64,000 nucleotides of DNA from JBNKHH01 sp050290245 (GTDB lineage Bacteria; Pseudomonadota; Alphaproteobacteria; Rhodobacterales; Rhodobacteraceae): contig JBNKHH010000035.1 in the NCBI GenBank assembly GCA_050290245.1, positions 1 to 64,000 on the forward strand, in the 5' to 3' direction. Both the position numbers and the translations under genes were made by a program. The notes beneath the pieces were generated by a model that was not told the origin of the DNA, made no database searches, and saw nothing but the letters and a program-made list of their open reading frames with translations. Numbering within the stretch: the first letter of the stretch is position 1; each line of letters starts with the position of its first letter. This document shows, one piece after another, positions 33,564 to 42,516 of the stretch.

Positions 33564-36121
33564 GCGTTTTCTCCCAGAATGCGGGTGGCGATTTCGGTCA
33601 TGTCGCGGCTTGGTTTGGTGGCGAGGATGCGCTTCAGGGCATCGGTCATCTGCCCCTGCCGATCGCCGTCATAACGCCGCCAGGTTTCGAAAGCCGTGGC
33701 CATGCGGGCAGCGGTCTGCGGGTTCACCGGATCAAGCCGGATGAGCCAGTCGGCGAGGAAGGCATAGCCGGCGCCGCTGGGATCGTGGAAACCGGCCGTG
33801 TTGCTGGCGAGCGAGCCGATCACCGCTCGGAAACGGTTGGGGGTCTTCCAAGTGAAGTCGGGGTGGTCACAGAGCGTTTTTGCGACCTGAACCGCCGCTC
33901 CCGGGTCAGCGTTGACAATCCGGGAAGAGAACCACTTGTCAAGAACATTGGAGTTGTTTTTCCAACGATTATAGAAAGTTATGACAGATTCCTGATCTTC
34001 CCCTTCGCGGATGAGGATTGCGAGGGCCCCCAGGCTTTCGGTCATGTTGTCGGCGCTGCCAAACAGGTTCTTCGCGCGACCGACCTCACCCGGATCGCCC
34101 TGTACGATCAGCGACAGGGCCTTCAGGCGCAGTGCGCGTTTGCCCGCCGAGGTGGCATCGGGGCTGTAGGGCCCGGGCACGGCCATGGCGTCAAAGAGCC
34201 GCTCCAACGTCATGCGCAGCGCACGGCCCATTTCCGCCAGAACACCGTCGCGTGCGCGGTGGATCGCAACCGGGTCCGGGGTCTGGCCAGAGTCGAAAAG
34301 GGCCTGGCTGATGTCATCAACCGAGGGCAGGGACAGCGCAAAGGCGCGGAAGGCGGGGTCGGTGGACTCGTCCGCTGCCAGGTTGTCCAGCGCACCGAGG
34401 AAGGAATCCGAAGGCCCGCCCCCTCCCGTGACGCGCGCGATTAGTTCGTCTTTGGCCAGTTGCCGCCCGGCTTCCCAGCGGTTGAAGGGGTCGGTGTCGT
34501 GGGCCAGGAGCAAAAGCCGTTCTTCACGGCTGGTTTTCCTCTCAAGGATGACCGGGGCCGAAAAGTTGCGCAGGATAGAAGGCACTGGCTTGGCGCCGAG
34601 GCCATCGAAGGAAAAGCTTTGGCGCGCTTCTGTCATCTCGAGAACGGTTGTCGGCACCGTTTCATCGCCGTTGGGAGAAAGCAGCCCGACGGCAATCGGG
34701 ATGACCTGGGGAGCCTTGGTCTCCTGACCGGGCGTTGCGGGAGTTTTCTGTTCGAAATGAAGGGTATAGGTGCTGTCGTTAAATTCGTCCGTGACGTTGA
34801 GACGTGGCGTGCCGGACTGGGAATACCAGCGGGCGAATTGCGAAAGGTCACGTCCGGTAGCGTCTTCGAACACCGTCAGCCAGTCCTCGATCGTGGCCGC
34901 GTCGCCGTCGTGGCGATCAAAGTATAGGTCCAGCGCCCTGGCATAGCCGTCGTCGCCGACAAGGGTCTTCAACATGCCGATCACCTCGGCGCCCTTTTCA
35001 TAAACGGTGGCGGTATAGAAGTTGTTGATCTCCTGATAGGCTGCGGGCCTTACGGGATGCGAAAGCGGTCCGTTGTCTTCGCGAAACTGCCGGGCGCGCA
35101 GCATCTGCACATCGTCGATGCGTTTGACCGCTTGGCTGCGCATGTCGCCCGAAAATTGTTGGTCGCGAAAGACGGTCAGCCCCTCTTTCAGACAAAGCTG
35201 GAACCAGTCGCGGCAAGTGATGCGGTTTCCGGTCCAGTTGTGAAAGTATTCATGGGCGATGATACCTTCGATAAACTCGTAATCGCGGTCGGTCGCAGTT
35301 TCGGGCGAGGCGAGGACGTATTTCGAGTTGAAGATGTTCAGCCCCTTGTTCTCCATCGCCCCGGCGTTGAAATCGTCGACGGCGACAAGGTTAAAGACGT
35401 CGAGGTCATAAATCCGGCCATAAGTGGCTTCATCCCAATCCATTGAGCGTTTCAGGGCATCGAGGGCATAGGCGCAGCGATCCTGGTCGCCGGGGCGGAC
35501 CCAGATGTTCAGCGCGACGTCGCGGCCTTCGGAGGTGGTGTGCCTGCCCGAATGGGCGGTCAGGTCGCCGGCGACAAGGGCGAAGAGATAGGAGGGCTTG
35601 GGCCAGGGGTCGTGCCATTCGGCCCATCCGTCGCCCGAGGCGGTCGGGTTGCCGTTCGACAGCATGACCGGCTGCTCACTTTCGATTCTCACGGTGAAGG
35701 GCGCCATGACATCGGGGCGGTCGGGGTAAAAGGTGATGCGGCGAAAGCCCTCGGCCTCGCATTGCGTGCAGTACATGCCGTTCGACATGTAGAGCCCTTC
35801 GAGCCGGGTGTTGGATTCGGGCGAGATCTCGACCTCGCATTCCCAGGTAAAGGGAGTGTCCGGCACGGGCACAGTCAGGCCTTGGGTGTCGATCATAGGG
35901 TCAACGGGGTGTCCGTCGATCATCGCGCGTATGAGGTCCAGATCTTCGCCGTCGAGGCGAAGGGTCCGTGCCGGGTTGGTCGGGTTCTGGCGGAAGAAAA
36001 TCCGGGAAATAACCCTTGTTTCAGTGGGGTGCAGGCGAAACGTAAGGTTGACGCCATCAATCAGGAACGCGGGTGGCTGATAATCCGCCAGGCGGACGGT
36101 CGGGTTGGGCGTATCTTTCAT
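33560..36121 (-). CDS. pepN: Aminopeptidase N (M1 family)
   Basis: 853-aa zinc aminopeptidase of the bacterial PepN group. NAGAMENKGLNIFN provides the exopeptidase GAMEN motif and AHEYFHNWTGNR the HExxH zinc site, with the third ligand Glu in LKEGLTVFRDQ about 20 residues on. The C-terminal helical domain characteristic of PepN (DUF3458-type) follows from FSFDGLGAKPVPSILRNFSAPV. Full length; located in the cytosol. Leads a two-gene unit with the SDR gene. Confidence 0.96.
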   Translation of the reverse strand: MKDTPNPTVRLADYQPPAFLIDGVNLTFRLHPTETRVISRIFFRQNPTNPARTLRLDGEDLDLIRAMIDGHPVDPMIDTQGLTVPVPDTPFTWECEVEISPESNTRLEGLYMSNGMYCTQCEAEGFRRITFYPDRPDVMAPFTVRIESEQPVMLSNGNPTASGDGWAEWHDPWPKPSYLFALVAGDLTAHSGRHTTSEGRDVALNIWVRPGDQDRCAYALDALKRSMDWDEATYGRIYDLDVFNLVAVDDFNAGAMENKGLNIFNSKYVLASPETATDRDYEFIEGIIAHEYFHNWTGNRITCRDWFQLCLKEGLTVFRDQQFSGDMRSQAVKRIDDVQMLRARQFREDNGPLSHPVRPAAYQEINNFYTATVYEKGAEVIGMLKTLVGDDGYARALDLYFDRHDGDAATIEDWLTVFEDATGRDLSQFARWYSQSGTPRLNVTDEFNDSTYTLHFEQKTPATPGQETKAPQVIPIAVGLLSPNGDETVPTTVLEMTEARQSFSFDGLGAKPVPSILRNFSAPVILERKTSREERLLLLAHDTDPFNRWEAGRQLAKDELIARVTGGGGPSDSFLGALDNLAADESTDPAFRAFALSLPSVDDISQALFDSGQTPDPVAIHRARDGVLAEMGRALRMTLERLFDAMAVPGPYSPDATSAGKRALRLKALSLIVQGDPGEVGRAKNLFGSADNMTESLGALAILIREGEDQESVITFYNRWKNNSNVLDKWFSSRIVNADPGAAVQVAKTLCDHPDFTWKTPNRFRAVIGSLASNTAGFHDPSGAGYAFLADWLIRLDPVNPQTAARMATAFETWRRYDGDRQGQMTDALKRILATKPSRDMTEIATRILGENA

Positions 36122-36213
36122 CGGGGCTTCCGAAAGTGTCAGGTTGCCCGAAGTTATGCACGCCCGCAGGCAAGGTTCAACGCCGACAGCCGGAGTTCAA
36201 AGCCTGGGTAAGA

Positions 36214-36246
36214 GAAAGCCGCCCGCCGGGAGTGCGGACGGCTTTC
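36214..36246 (-). terminator. Hairpin terminator after the fasciclin genes
   Basis: Read leftward, GAAAGCCGTCCGC and GCGGGCGGCTTTC form a 13-bp stem (one G-U) with a 7-base loop, followed by TCTCTT. It lies about 40 bp after the end of the second fasciclin gene and also faces the pepN promoter. Confidence 0.7.
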
Positions 36247-36286
36247 GGGGACACACGGAGCTGAGGACGTCCGTGCGCGTTGAGGG

Positions 36287-36766
36287 TCAGGGGATCAGCA
36301 CCGTGTCGATGACGTGAATCACGCCGTTCGACGCCTGGATGTCGGTCGCGGTGACCTGAGAGTTGTTGATGTGCACGACACCGTCGCGGGTGCGGACATG
36401 CAACGGCTTCCCGTTCACGGTCGGCGCGCTGCTCAGTTTGACGACATCCGCCGCCATCACTTTGCCCGGCACCACGTGATAGGTCAAAATCGCGGTCAGC
36501 TGGTCCTTGTTTTCGGGCTTCAGCAGGTTCTCAACCGTGCCCTCGGGCAGGGCGGCGAACGCCGCGTTGGTGGGAGCAAACACGGTGAATGGGCCGTCGC
36601 CTTTCAGCGTTTCGACAAGACCGGCGGCACTTACGGCAGCCACAAGCGTCGAGAAATCGTCGTTCGAGGCGGCGATATCGACGATGTCCGGTTCGTTAGT
36701 CATTGCAGCGCAGCCCGCCAGCAGCGAGGAGGCCGCCGCGGCGGCGAAAAAGGTTCTGCGGTTCAT
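36287..36766 (-). CDS. Fasciclin-domain lipoprotein
   Basis: 159 aa. Signal MNRRTFFAAAAASSLLAGC with an RR pair and a lipobox Cys19; mature part is a single FAS1 domain with the two conserved boxes FTVFAPTNAAFAALP and the C-terminal NGVIHVIDTVLIP. FAS1 proteins mediate adhesion or extracellular protein interaction. It lies 56 bp downstream of a secreted paralogue, sharing the nearly identical ALPEGTVENLLKPENKDQL block. Confidence 0.92.
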   Translation of the reverse strand: MNRRTFFAAAAASSLLAGCAAMTNEPDIVDIAASNDDFSTLVAAVSAAGLVETLKGDGPFTVFAPTNAAFAALPEGTVENLLKPENKDQLTAILTYHVVPGKVMAADVVKLSSAPTVNGKPLHVRTRDGVVHINNSQVTATDIQASNGVIHVIDTVLIP

Positions 36767-36788
36767 GATGTGTCCTTTCGGGGAGCAA

Positions 36789-36810
36789 GGAGCGCCCGGC
36801 CGGGCGCTCC
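36789..36810. repeat. Perfect 22-bp palindrome between the fasciclin genes
   Basis: GGAGCGCCCGG / CCGGGCGCTCC is fully self-complementary with no loop bases. It sits between the two fasciclin paralogues, just upstream of the second gene. Without a T-run in the direction of transcription, it may act as a partial terminator or an mRNA-stabilising hairpin giving different levels of the two proteins. Confidence 0.65.
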
Positions 36811-36822
36811 TGTTTTCCAGGA

Positions 36823-37323
36823 TTAACTCTTGGGCAGGATGACCGTGTCGATCACATGGATGACGCCGTTTGCGGCCTCGATGTCGGCGGCAACGACGGT
36901 CGCGTCGTCAACCATGACGCCGTTGTCGAGGTCGATCATGACAGACGAACCCTGGACAGTCGTTGCAGACATATCGTCCGTAAGGTCGGTCGACATCACC
37001 TTGCCGGGAACGACGTGGTACGTCAGCACGGCGATCAGCTGGTCCTTGTTCTCCGGCTTCAGCAGGTTCTCAACCGTGCCTTCGGGAAGAGCGGCAAAGG
37101 CTTCGTCGGTCGGGGCGAACACTGTGAAGGGGCCGTCGCCCTTCAGTGTGTCGACCAGCCCGGCGGCTGTCAGCGCGGCAGCGAGCGTCTCAAAGGTGCC
37201 AGCCGACACAGCGGTGTCGACGATATCCTGCTTGGCGGTTTCGGCGTGGATAGCGGCCGGGGCAGCGGCAAGCGTGACGGCCAGGGTGCTGGCGATGACT
37301 GTGTTCTTCAGAAAGCGAGGCAT
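36823..37323 (-). CDS. Secreted fasciclin-domain protein
   Basis: 166 aa with a Sec signal (MPRFLKNTVIASTLAVTLAAAPAAIHAE, cleavage near residue 28) and one FAS1 domain: FTVFAPTDEAFAALP, LTYHVVPGKVM and NGVIHVIDTVILPKS. It is the upstream copy of a tandem pair and lacks the lipobox of its neighbour, so it is probably periplasmic or released. Start at ATG 37321-37323 preceded by AGGAGAC. Divergent from the XRE-cupin regulator. Confidence 0.92.
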   Translation of the reverse strand: MPRFLKNTVIASTLAVTLAAAPAAIHAETAKQDIVDTAVSAGTFETLAAALTAAGLVDTLKGDGPFTVFAPTDEAFAALPEGTVENLLKPENKDQLIAVLTYHVVPGKVMSTDLTDDMSATTVQGSSVMIDLDNGVMVDDATVVAADIEAANGVIHVIDTVILPKS

Positions 37324-37459
37324 CTTGTGTCTCCTTTTGGTTGCATGACGGACGCGTTCTGCGCCGTTCGATGTGCAATGTCTTGACGGGAAAAAAAATT
37401 GCTTGATAGTAAAAATTGCCATAAACGAAAGATTTTTTCACATCAGGAAAAAAGCCGCC

Positions 37460-38074
37460 ATGACTGTTGCTTCGCGTGAAAACGAGATACTGCCGGACAC
37501 CCTTTCCGAGGGGCTGGCAACCTATCGAATCGGCCCAAAGGTGCGGCGCCTGCGAGCGGAAAAGGGCCTCGGATTGGCTCAGCTTGGCGACCACAGCGGG
37601 CTGTCGGCGGGGATGTTGTCCAAGATCGAGCGCGGCCAGATTGTTCCGACCTTACCGACCCTGTTGAAGATCGCCATGGTGTTCGGCGTGGGGCTGGACC
37701 ACTTTTTCATGAACGAAGGCGCTCCGATTATCGAAGTGATACGCCGGAAGGATCGCCTGCGCCTTCCCGACAAGCCAAAGGGACGGCCCGTGTTCTTGTT
37801 CGAAAGCCTCGATTTTCCCGTCTCGGACAAGGCGATCGAGAGTTATCTCGCTGAATTTTTGGCTGACAGGCCAGCGACCGAGCCTCATAATCATGCGGGG
37901 GTAGAACTGATCTATGTTTTTGAAGGCCGCTTGGGGCTTGAAATCCACGGGCAGGTGCATGAACTGGCCCAGGGGGACTCGGTTTATTTCGATGCTGGCT
38001 TCGACCACAGTTACCTCTGTCTTGGGGACCGTCCGGCCAAGGCCATCGTTGTGATTGGAGGAGAAGCCGCCTGA
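37460..38074 (+). CDS. XRE-cupin transcriptional regulator (PuuR-like)
   Basis: 204-aa DNA-binding regulator. N-terminal HTH_3 domain (GPKVRRLRAEKGLGLAQLGDHSGLSAGMLSKIERGQIVPTL region, about residues 25-80), C-terminal small cupin (ATEPHNHAGVELIYVFEGRL, about residues 125-195). The same architecture occurs in PuuR, the repressor of putrescine catabolism, and the next gene is a PuuD-like hydrolase, so control of polyamine or gamma-glutamyl compound use is plausible. The frame is open earlier, but ATG 37460 starts the protein-like sequence. Confidence 0.85.
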   Translation: MTVASRENEILPDTLSEGLATYRIGPKVRRLRAEKGLGLAQLGDHSGLSAGMLSKIERGQIVPTLPTLLKIAMVFGVGLDHFFMNEGAPIIEVIRRKDRLRLPDKPKGRPVFLFESLDFPVSDKAIESYLAEFLADRPATEPHNHAGVELIYVFEGRLGLEIHGQVHELAQGDSVYFDAGFDHSYLCLGDRPAKAIVVIGGEAA

Positions 38075-38109
38075 TTTTTGGCCGCACTTGCAGGTAATTG
38101 CCGTAAATC

Positions 38110-38146
38110 GCACATGTTCCTGTGCAAATTGCAATCTGTTGTGCAC
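38110..38146. promoter_or_regulatory. Candidate operator sites upstream of the PuuD-like gene
   Basis: GCACA-N6-TGTGC at 38110-38125 and a second GTGCAC palindrome at 38141-38146 lie between the XRE-cupin gene and the hydrolase gene. Spacing is about three helical turns. They are candidate binding sites for the adjacent regulator. Confidence 0.4.
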
Positions 38147-38190
38147 GAACGGGGTGTCATACTATGGATGTCATCATTAGGGTTTGATCC

Positions 38191-38961
38191 ATGCCAGTCG
38201 TTGGAATCATAGGAAACGCACATCTTCTGAACGATGAGTATCCCGTCCACCTGGGCGGGCGGATGAACAGTGAGGCGGTCCGGCGGGTGTCGAACGCGCA
38301 GCCGCTCATCGTGCCGACCTGTCCCGGACTGATCGATTTCGAAGAATTGCGTGGCGCCTGTGACGGGTTTCTGTTCACAGGCGGGCGGGCGAACGTCCAC
38401 CCGGAAGAATACGGGGAAGAAGCGACGCCGGCCCACGGAACTTTTGACCGGTCGCGGGACCAGGTGGCGTTGCGTCTGATCCGCGAATGCGTGGCAGACG
38501 GCCAGCCGATCCTGGCGATTTGCCGCGGGTTCCAGGAGTTGAACGTCGCCATGGGCGGGACGCTGCACCCCGAGATCCGCGATTTGCCAGGGCGCATAAA
38601 CCACCGCATGCCGCCCGATGGTACGATCGAGGAAAAGTTCGAGCTGCGCCACGAGGTAACCCTGACCGAAGGCGGCGTGTTCCACCGGATTTTCGGGTCC
38701 TCGACGGTGATGACCAATACGCTGCACGGGCAGGGCATCAAGGAAAAGGGCGATCGCATCGTGATCGACGGCCATGCGCCCGACGGCACGCCCGAAGCGA
38801 TCTATGTCGAGGGCGCGCCTGGCTTTGCCCTTGGGGTGCAGTGGCATCCTGAGTACAAGGCTTGGGACGATCCGGTCTCGCGGCCTCTGTTCGAGGCCTT
38901 TGGCGATGCGCTGCGCAAGTGGAGCGCCGGAGAACGTCCCGAGCGTCTGCGCAGCGCATAG
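38191..38961 (+). CDS. Gamma-glutamyl-gamma-aminobutyrate hydrolase-like class I amidotransferase
   Basis: 256-aa cytosolic hydrolase of the PuuD family, which releases GABA from gamma-glutamyl-GABA in putrescine breakdown. Nucleophile Cys111 in LAICRGFQELNV, catalytic His and Glu in LGVQWHPEY near residue 218, oxyanion TGGRANVHP near residue 63. Start ATG 38191. The XRE-cupin gene upstream fits a puuR-puuD pair; the other puu genes are not here, so the true substrate may be another gamma-glutamyl amide. Confidence 0.88.
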   Translation: MPVVGIIGNAHLLNDEYPVHLGGRMNSEAVRRVSNAQPLIVPTCPGLIDFEELRGACDGFLFTGGRANVHPEEYGEEATPAHGTFDRSRDQVALRLIRECVADGQPILAICRGFQELNVAMGGTLHPEIRDLPGRINHRMPPDGTIEEKFELRHEVTLTEGGVFHRIFGSSTVMTNTLHGQGIKEKGDRIVIDGHAPDGTPEAIYVEGAPGFALGVQWHPEYKAWDDPVSRPLFEAFGDALRKWSAGERPERLRSA

Positions 38962-39083
38962 ATCACGTTTCTATCACGCCTGGTTATCCGCAGGGGGCGG
39001 GTGGGTTCGCCCTGCCGGAATGCGCGCGGACCATCCGGCATTTTCCGCTTTCCTCACGGACCGGGTTGGGGTCTCATGGCGTC

Positions 39084-39779
39084 ATGAAACGTTCCGAGAT
39101 CAACAGCATCATGGCCGCAGCCGACGACATGATGAAAAGCTATGGCTTCACCTTGCCGCCCTTTGCCTATTGGACGCCCGACGAATTTCGTGCCCGCGTC
39201 AGTGACGGATCGGCACGCCGGATCGCGGAAGCCCGCATGGGCTGGGACATCACCGACTATGGCCAGGGAAATTTCGACGCTCTCGGCCTTTTTTTGTTCA
39301 CCTTGAGAAACGGCTTTCTGTCCGATCTCGAACGCGGGCGCGGTATGGTCTATGCCGAAAAGCTGCTAATCAGCCGCAAAGACCAGATCAGCCCGATGCA
39401 CACCCATGTCATCAAGTCCGAAGACATCATCAACCGTGGGGGCGCAACGCTGGCGGTGGAGTTATACGGTTCGGACGAGATGGGCAGTTTTGATAATAGC
39501 CGGGGTGTCAGGGTGCTGACCGACGGGATCGCGCGCGACGTTGCGCCGGGGGACATTCTGATGTTGGAGCCGGGTGAAAGCATCACGCTCAACCCTGGCG
39601 ACTGGCATGCCTTCTGGGGCGAGGGGGGCGATGTGTTGATCGGTGAAGTTTCGACTGTTAACGACGATGTCACCGACAATATCTTCCGCGAACCGATCGG
39701 CCGCTTTGCCGAAGTCGAGGAAGACGTCGCGCCGACCCATCTTTTGGTCAGCGACTACGACAGCTGGTTCAAGCAGTAG
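39084..39779 (+). CDS. D-lyxose ketol-isomerase family protein
   Basis: 231-aa cupin-fold sugar isomerase; characterised members convert D-lyxose to D-xylulose and D-mannose to D-fructose. Mn-binding residues H106 and H108 (SPMHTHVIKSED), E113 and H175 (GDWHAFW) are in place. The family sequence begins at ATG 39084 (MKRSEINSIM); the frame is open upstream but overlaps the previous gene. The 3' end overlaps the convergent Hint gene by 11 bp. No other pentose gene is near, so it may be monofunctional salvage. Confidence 0.88.
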   Translation: MKRSEINSIMAAADDMMKSYGFTLPPFAYWTPDEFRARVSDGSARRIAEARMGWDITDYGQGNFDALGLFLFTLRNGFLSDLERGRGMVYAEKLLISRKDQISPMHTHVIKSEDIINRGGATLAVELYGSDEMGSFDNSRGVRVLTDGIARDVAPGDILMLEPGESITLNPGDWHAFWGEGGDVLIGEVSTVNDDVTDNIFREPIGRFAEVEEDVAPTHLLVSDYDSWFKQ

Positions 39780-40698
39780 CCAGGGCGCGGGCAGCCTGCC
39801 CTGACAGGCAAGTGCGGCTGGCCGGGCCATAGCCGCCGAAGTTGCTGCGCAACTCGGGAAAGAGACGGAAGACTTCCTGGCGCGAGGCGTCCGGCAGCGA
39901 CTCGAGCTCAGATGTGCCCGGATAGAAACTTTCACTCGGAATGCCGTTTGCAAAGACGATTTGGTGCCGGTCGAACAGCAGGTGCACATAGGTGACCATG
40001 CCGCCGAATTCGGTTGTCACCGAGTATTCATCGACCAGGCTTTTCGCAGGGGCGAGGACCTCGCGCCTACCGAACAGCATTTCCGCCGTGGGACCGCGAA
40101 ACAGCATCCGGTGCTGGGGGGAGACCAGCAGATCGCGATGGCCGCCGAACGCCGTCTTGGCAAATCGGATCGGGGCAAGGTTGCCCGAGGCCCGCACGGT
40201 CTCCTTGCCGATCCAGCGCAGAGGCTGCGGTCCGTTGTCGAGTGTCAGGACGGTATCGCCGGGGCAAAGGGTTTCAATGCGGCGCTCGCCGCGCGGTGTC
40301 TTGATCAGAGTTCCTGCCGTAAAACAGATGATGTCTTCGCTGTCCGGGGACGCACCTCCGGCCTTGATGCGTGGCCCGCCGGTCAGCGTGGCATCGCTCC
40401 GACCGTTGCGCGGTGTGTCTAACAGCTGCCCGACCCGCAGATCCGCGATCGCATTGCGCGTATGGCACTTTCCATCGCCATGGATGACGCTATAGCCGTC
40501 TGGCATAAGCAGACCAATCAAGCGGACAGACCGCTCGCCCCCAAGTTCTATTATTGCTTTCCCTGGCAGCTGGCAGCGGCGGGAAAGATTCGATACCCAA
40601 ATATAGCTACACCACGATATATTTCGCAATAGTTGCGTTGTATTTCGCGCCGACCCCCAAGATGTTGCGAAGAGCCATATCACTGGGCAGCCGGGCAC
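39769..40698 (-). CDS. Hint-domain (hedgehog/intein-type) protein
   Basis: Up to 309 aa. From about residue 123 it has a Hint domain: IICFTAGTLIKTPRGERRIETLCPGDTVLTLDNG with the conserved Cys at the block start, then PLRWIGKE, VSPQHRMLF and YVHLLFDRHQIVFANG. Such stand-alone Hint domains are common in Rhodobacterales, often linked to type I secreted proteins, and may self-process; here no long passenger or RTX repeats are present. The N-terminal 60 residues are unlike family members, so the real start may be internal and the protein may be truncated. Confidence 0.75.
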   Translation of the reverse strand: MPGCPVIWLFATSWGSARNTTQLLRNISWCSYIWVSNLSRRCQLPGKAIIELGGERSVRLIGLLMPDGYSVIHGDGKCHTRNAIADLRVGQLLDTPRNGRSDATLTGGPRIKAGGASPDSEDIICFTAGTLIKTPRGERRIETLCPGDTVLTLDNGPQPLRWIGKETVRASGNLAPIRFAKTAFGGHRDLLVSPQHRMLFRGPTAEMLFGRREVLAPAKSLVDEYSVTTEFGGMVTYVHLLFDRHQIVFANGIPSESFYPGTSELESLPDASRQEVFRLFPELRSNFGGYGPASRTCLSGQAARALATA

Positions 40699-40929
40699 CG
40701 GCGTCGAAATTCACGTGAAAACCGGGTGTGAATGGTGTTCCCGCATGGGGCGCCAACAGTGCAGCGGATTGCCGAGCGGCGACCGACGTGGATGCTCCAT
40801 ACCGGTCCATATCCTCTGAAATACAGCCTGCGCCGATTGAGTGCCTTGTCTAACGGGCTGCCGCTGAGTAAACATCTCGAACGCGGGTGGATGCCCGACA
40901 AAAACAGTTAACCCGGGGGGATGACGCCC

Positions 40930-42501
40930 ATGAAGATCGGAGCGCCGAAGGAAACGGCGACAGGTGAGGCACGGGTGGCGATGACGCCGCAAAGTGCCAA
41001 AGACCTTCAGAAGTTGGGCTATGAATGCCTGATCCAGAAGGGTGCCGGTGAGGCCGCCGGATTTGACGACCAGTCCTACAAGGATGCTGGCGTCAAGGTC
41101 GTAACCGGCGCAGCCGTCTGGAAAGACGCCGACGTCGTTGCCAAGGTGCAGCCGCCGACCGAGGCCGAAACCAAGAAGCTGTCCGAGGGTCAGACACTTA
41201 TTTCGTTCTTCTACCCGGCGGCGAATGAGGCCTTGCTGGAGACTGCCAAAGAGCAGAAGGCCAACGTCATCGCTATGGATATGGTGCCGCGGATCAGCCG
41301 CGCTCAGAAGATGGACGCCTTGTCATCCATGGCGAATATCGCAGGCTATCGCGCCGTTATCGAAGCAGGAAATAATTTTGGCCGCTTCTTTACCGGCCAG
41401 GTTACGGCCGCTGGTAAGGTGCCCCCGGCCAAGGTCCTGATTGTCGGCGCCGGCGTGGCCGGTCTGGCCGCCATCGGGACGGCGACGTCGCTTGGCGCTA
41501 TTACATACGCTTTCGACGTGCGTCCCGAAGTGGCCGAGCAAATCGAGTCGATGGGCGCCGAGTTCGTCTATCTGGACTTCGAGGACGAACAGACCGATGG
41601 TGCCGCCACGGGCGGTTATGCCGCTCCGTCGTCGCCCGAGTTCCGTGAAAAGCAGCTTGAGAAATTCCGCGAACTTGCGCCGGATATTGACATCGTCATC
41701 ACCACGGCCCTGATCCCGAACCGCGATGCGCCGGTACTGTGGACCAAGGACATGGTCGAGATGATGAAACCCGGCTCGGTCATCGTCGACTTGGCGGCCG
41801 AGCGTGGCGGCAACTGCGAACTCACCGAAAAGGACCAGAAAATCGTGACGGACAATGGGGTTACCATCGTCGGTTACACCGATTTCCCGTCTCGGATGGC
41901 GGCGCAGTCATCGCTGCTTTATTCCACGAACATCCGTCACATGATGACCGACCTGACGCCCGAGAAGGATGGCCAGGTCGTGCACAACATGGAAGACGAC
42001 GTGATCCGCGGCGCGACCGTGACGTACGAGGGTGAAATCACATGGCCGCCCCCGCCGCCGAAAACACAGGCGATTGCGGCGCAGCCCAAGAAGGACAAGC
42101 CGAAAGAGCTGACTCCGGAAGAGAAGAAGGCGCAGGAAGTGGCGGCCTTCAAGGAGGCCACCCGTCGTCAGGTGACAATGCTGGCCATCGGGGGCGCGGT
42201 GATGCTTTTGATCGGTGCCTATGCCCCGGCAAGCTTCATGAGCCACTTTATCGTCTTTGCACTGGCCTGTTTCGTGGGCTTCCAGGTGATCTGGAACGTC
42301 AGCCACGCTCTGCATACGCCGCTGATGGCGGTGACGAACGCCATTTCCGGCATCATTGTCGTGGGCGCGCTGTTGCAGATCGGCTCGGGCAACTGGCTTG
42401 TGGTACTGCTCAGTTTCATCGGCGTCCTGATTGCGTCGATCAACATCGTTGGTGGCTTCCAGGTGACACGCCGGATGCTTGCCATGTTCCAGAAGTCGTA
42501 A
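40930..42501 (+). CDS. pntA: NAD(P) transhydrogenase subunit alpha
   Basis: 523-aa subunit of proton-translocating transhydrogenase, producing NADPH from NADH using the proton gradient. N-terminal NAD-binding dI domain (MKIGAPKET, QVTAAGKVPPAKVLIVGAGVAGLAAI, the Rossmann site near residue 170) followed by a proline-rich linker and four C-terminal membrane helices from about residue 415. ATG 40930 is placed 8 bp from a G-rich ribosome-binding site; a nearer ATG at 40921 has too little spacing. pntB follows after 15 bp. Confidence 0.97.
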   Translation: MKIGAPKETATGEARVAMTPQSAKDLQKLGYECLIQKGAGEAAGFDDQSYKDAGVKVVTGAAVWKDADVVAKVQPPTEAETKKLSEGQTLISFFYPAANEALLETAKEQKANVIAMDMVPRISRAQKMDALSSMANIAGYRAVIEAGNNFGRFFTGQVTAAGKVPPAKVLIVGAGVAGLAAIGTATSLGAITYAFDVRPEVAEQIESMGAEFVYLDFEDEQTDGAATGGYAAPSSPEFREKQLEKFRELAPDIDIVITTALIPNRDAPVLWTKDMVEMMKPGSVIVDLAAERGGNCELTEKDQKIVTDNGVTIVGYTDFPSRMAAQSSLLYSTNIRHMMTDLTPEKDGQVVHNMEDDVIRGATVTYEGEITWPPPPPKTQAIAAQPKKDKPKELTPEEKKAQEVAAFKEATRRQVTMLAIGGAVMLLIGAYAPASFMSHFIVFALACFVGFQVIWNVSHALHTPLMAVTNAISGIIVVGALLQIGSGNWLVVLLSFIGVLIASINIVGGFQVTRRMLAMFQKS

Positions 42502-42516
42502 AGGGAGGCTGAGGGT

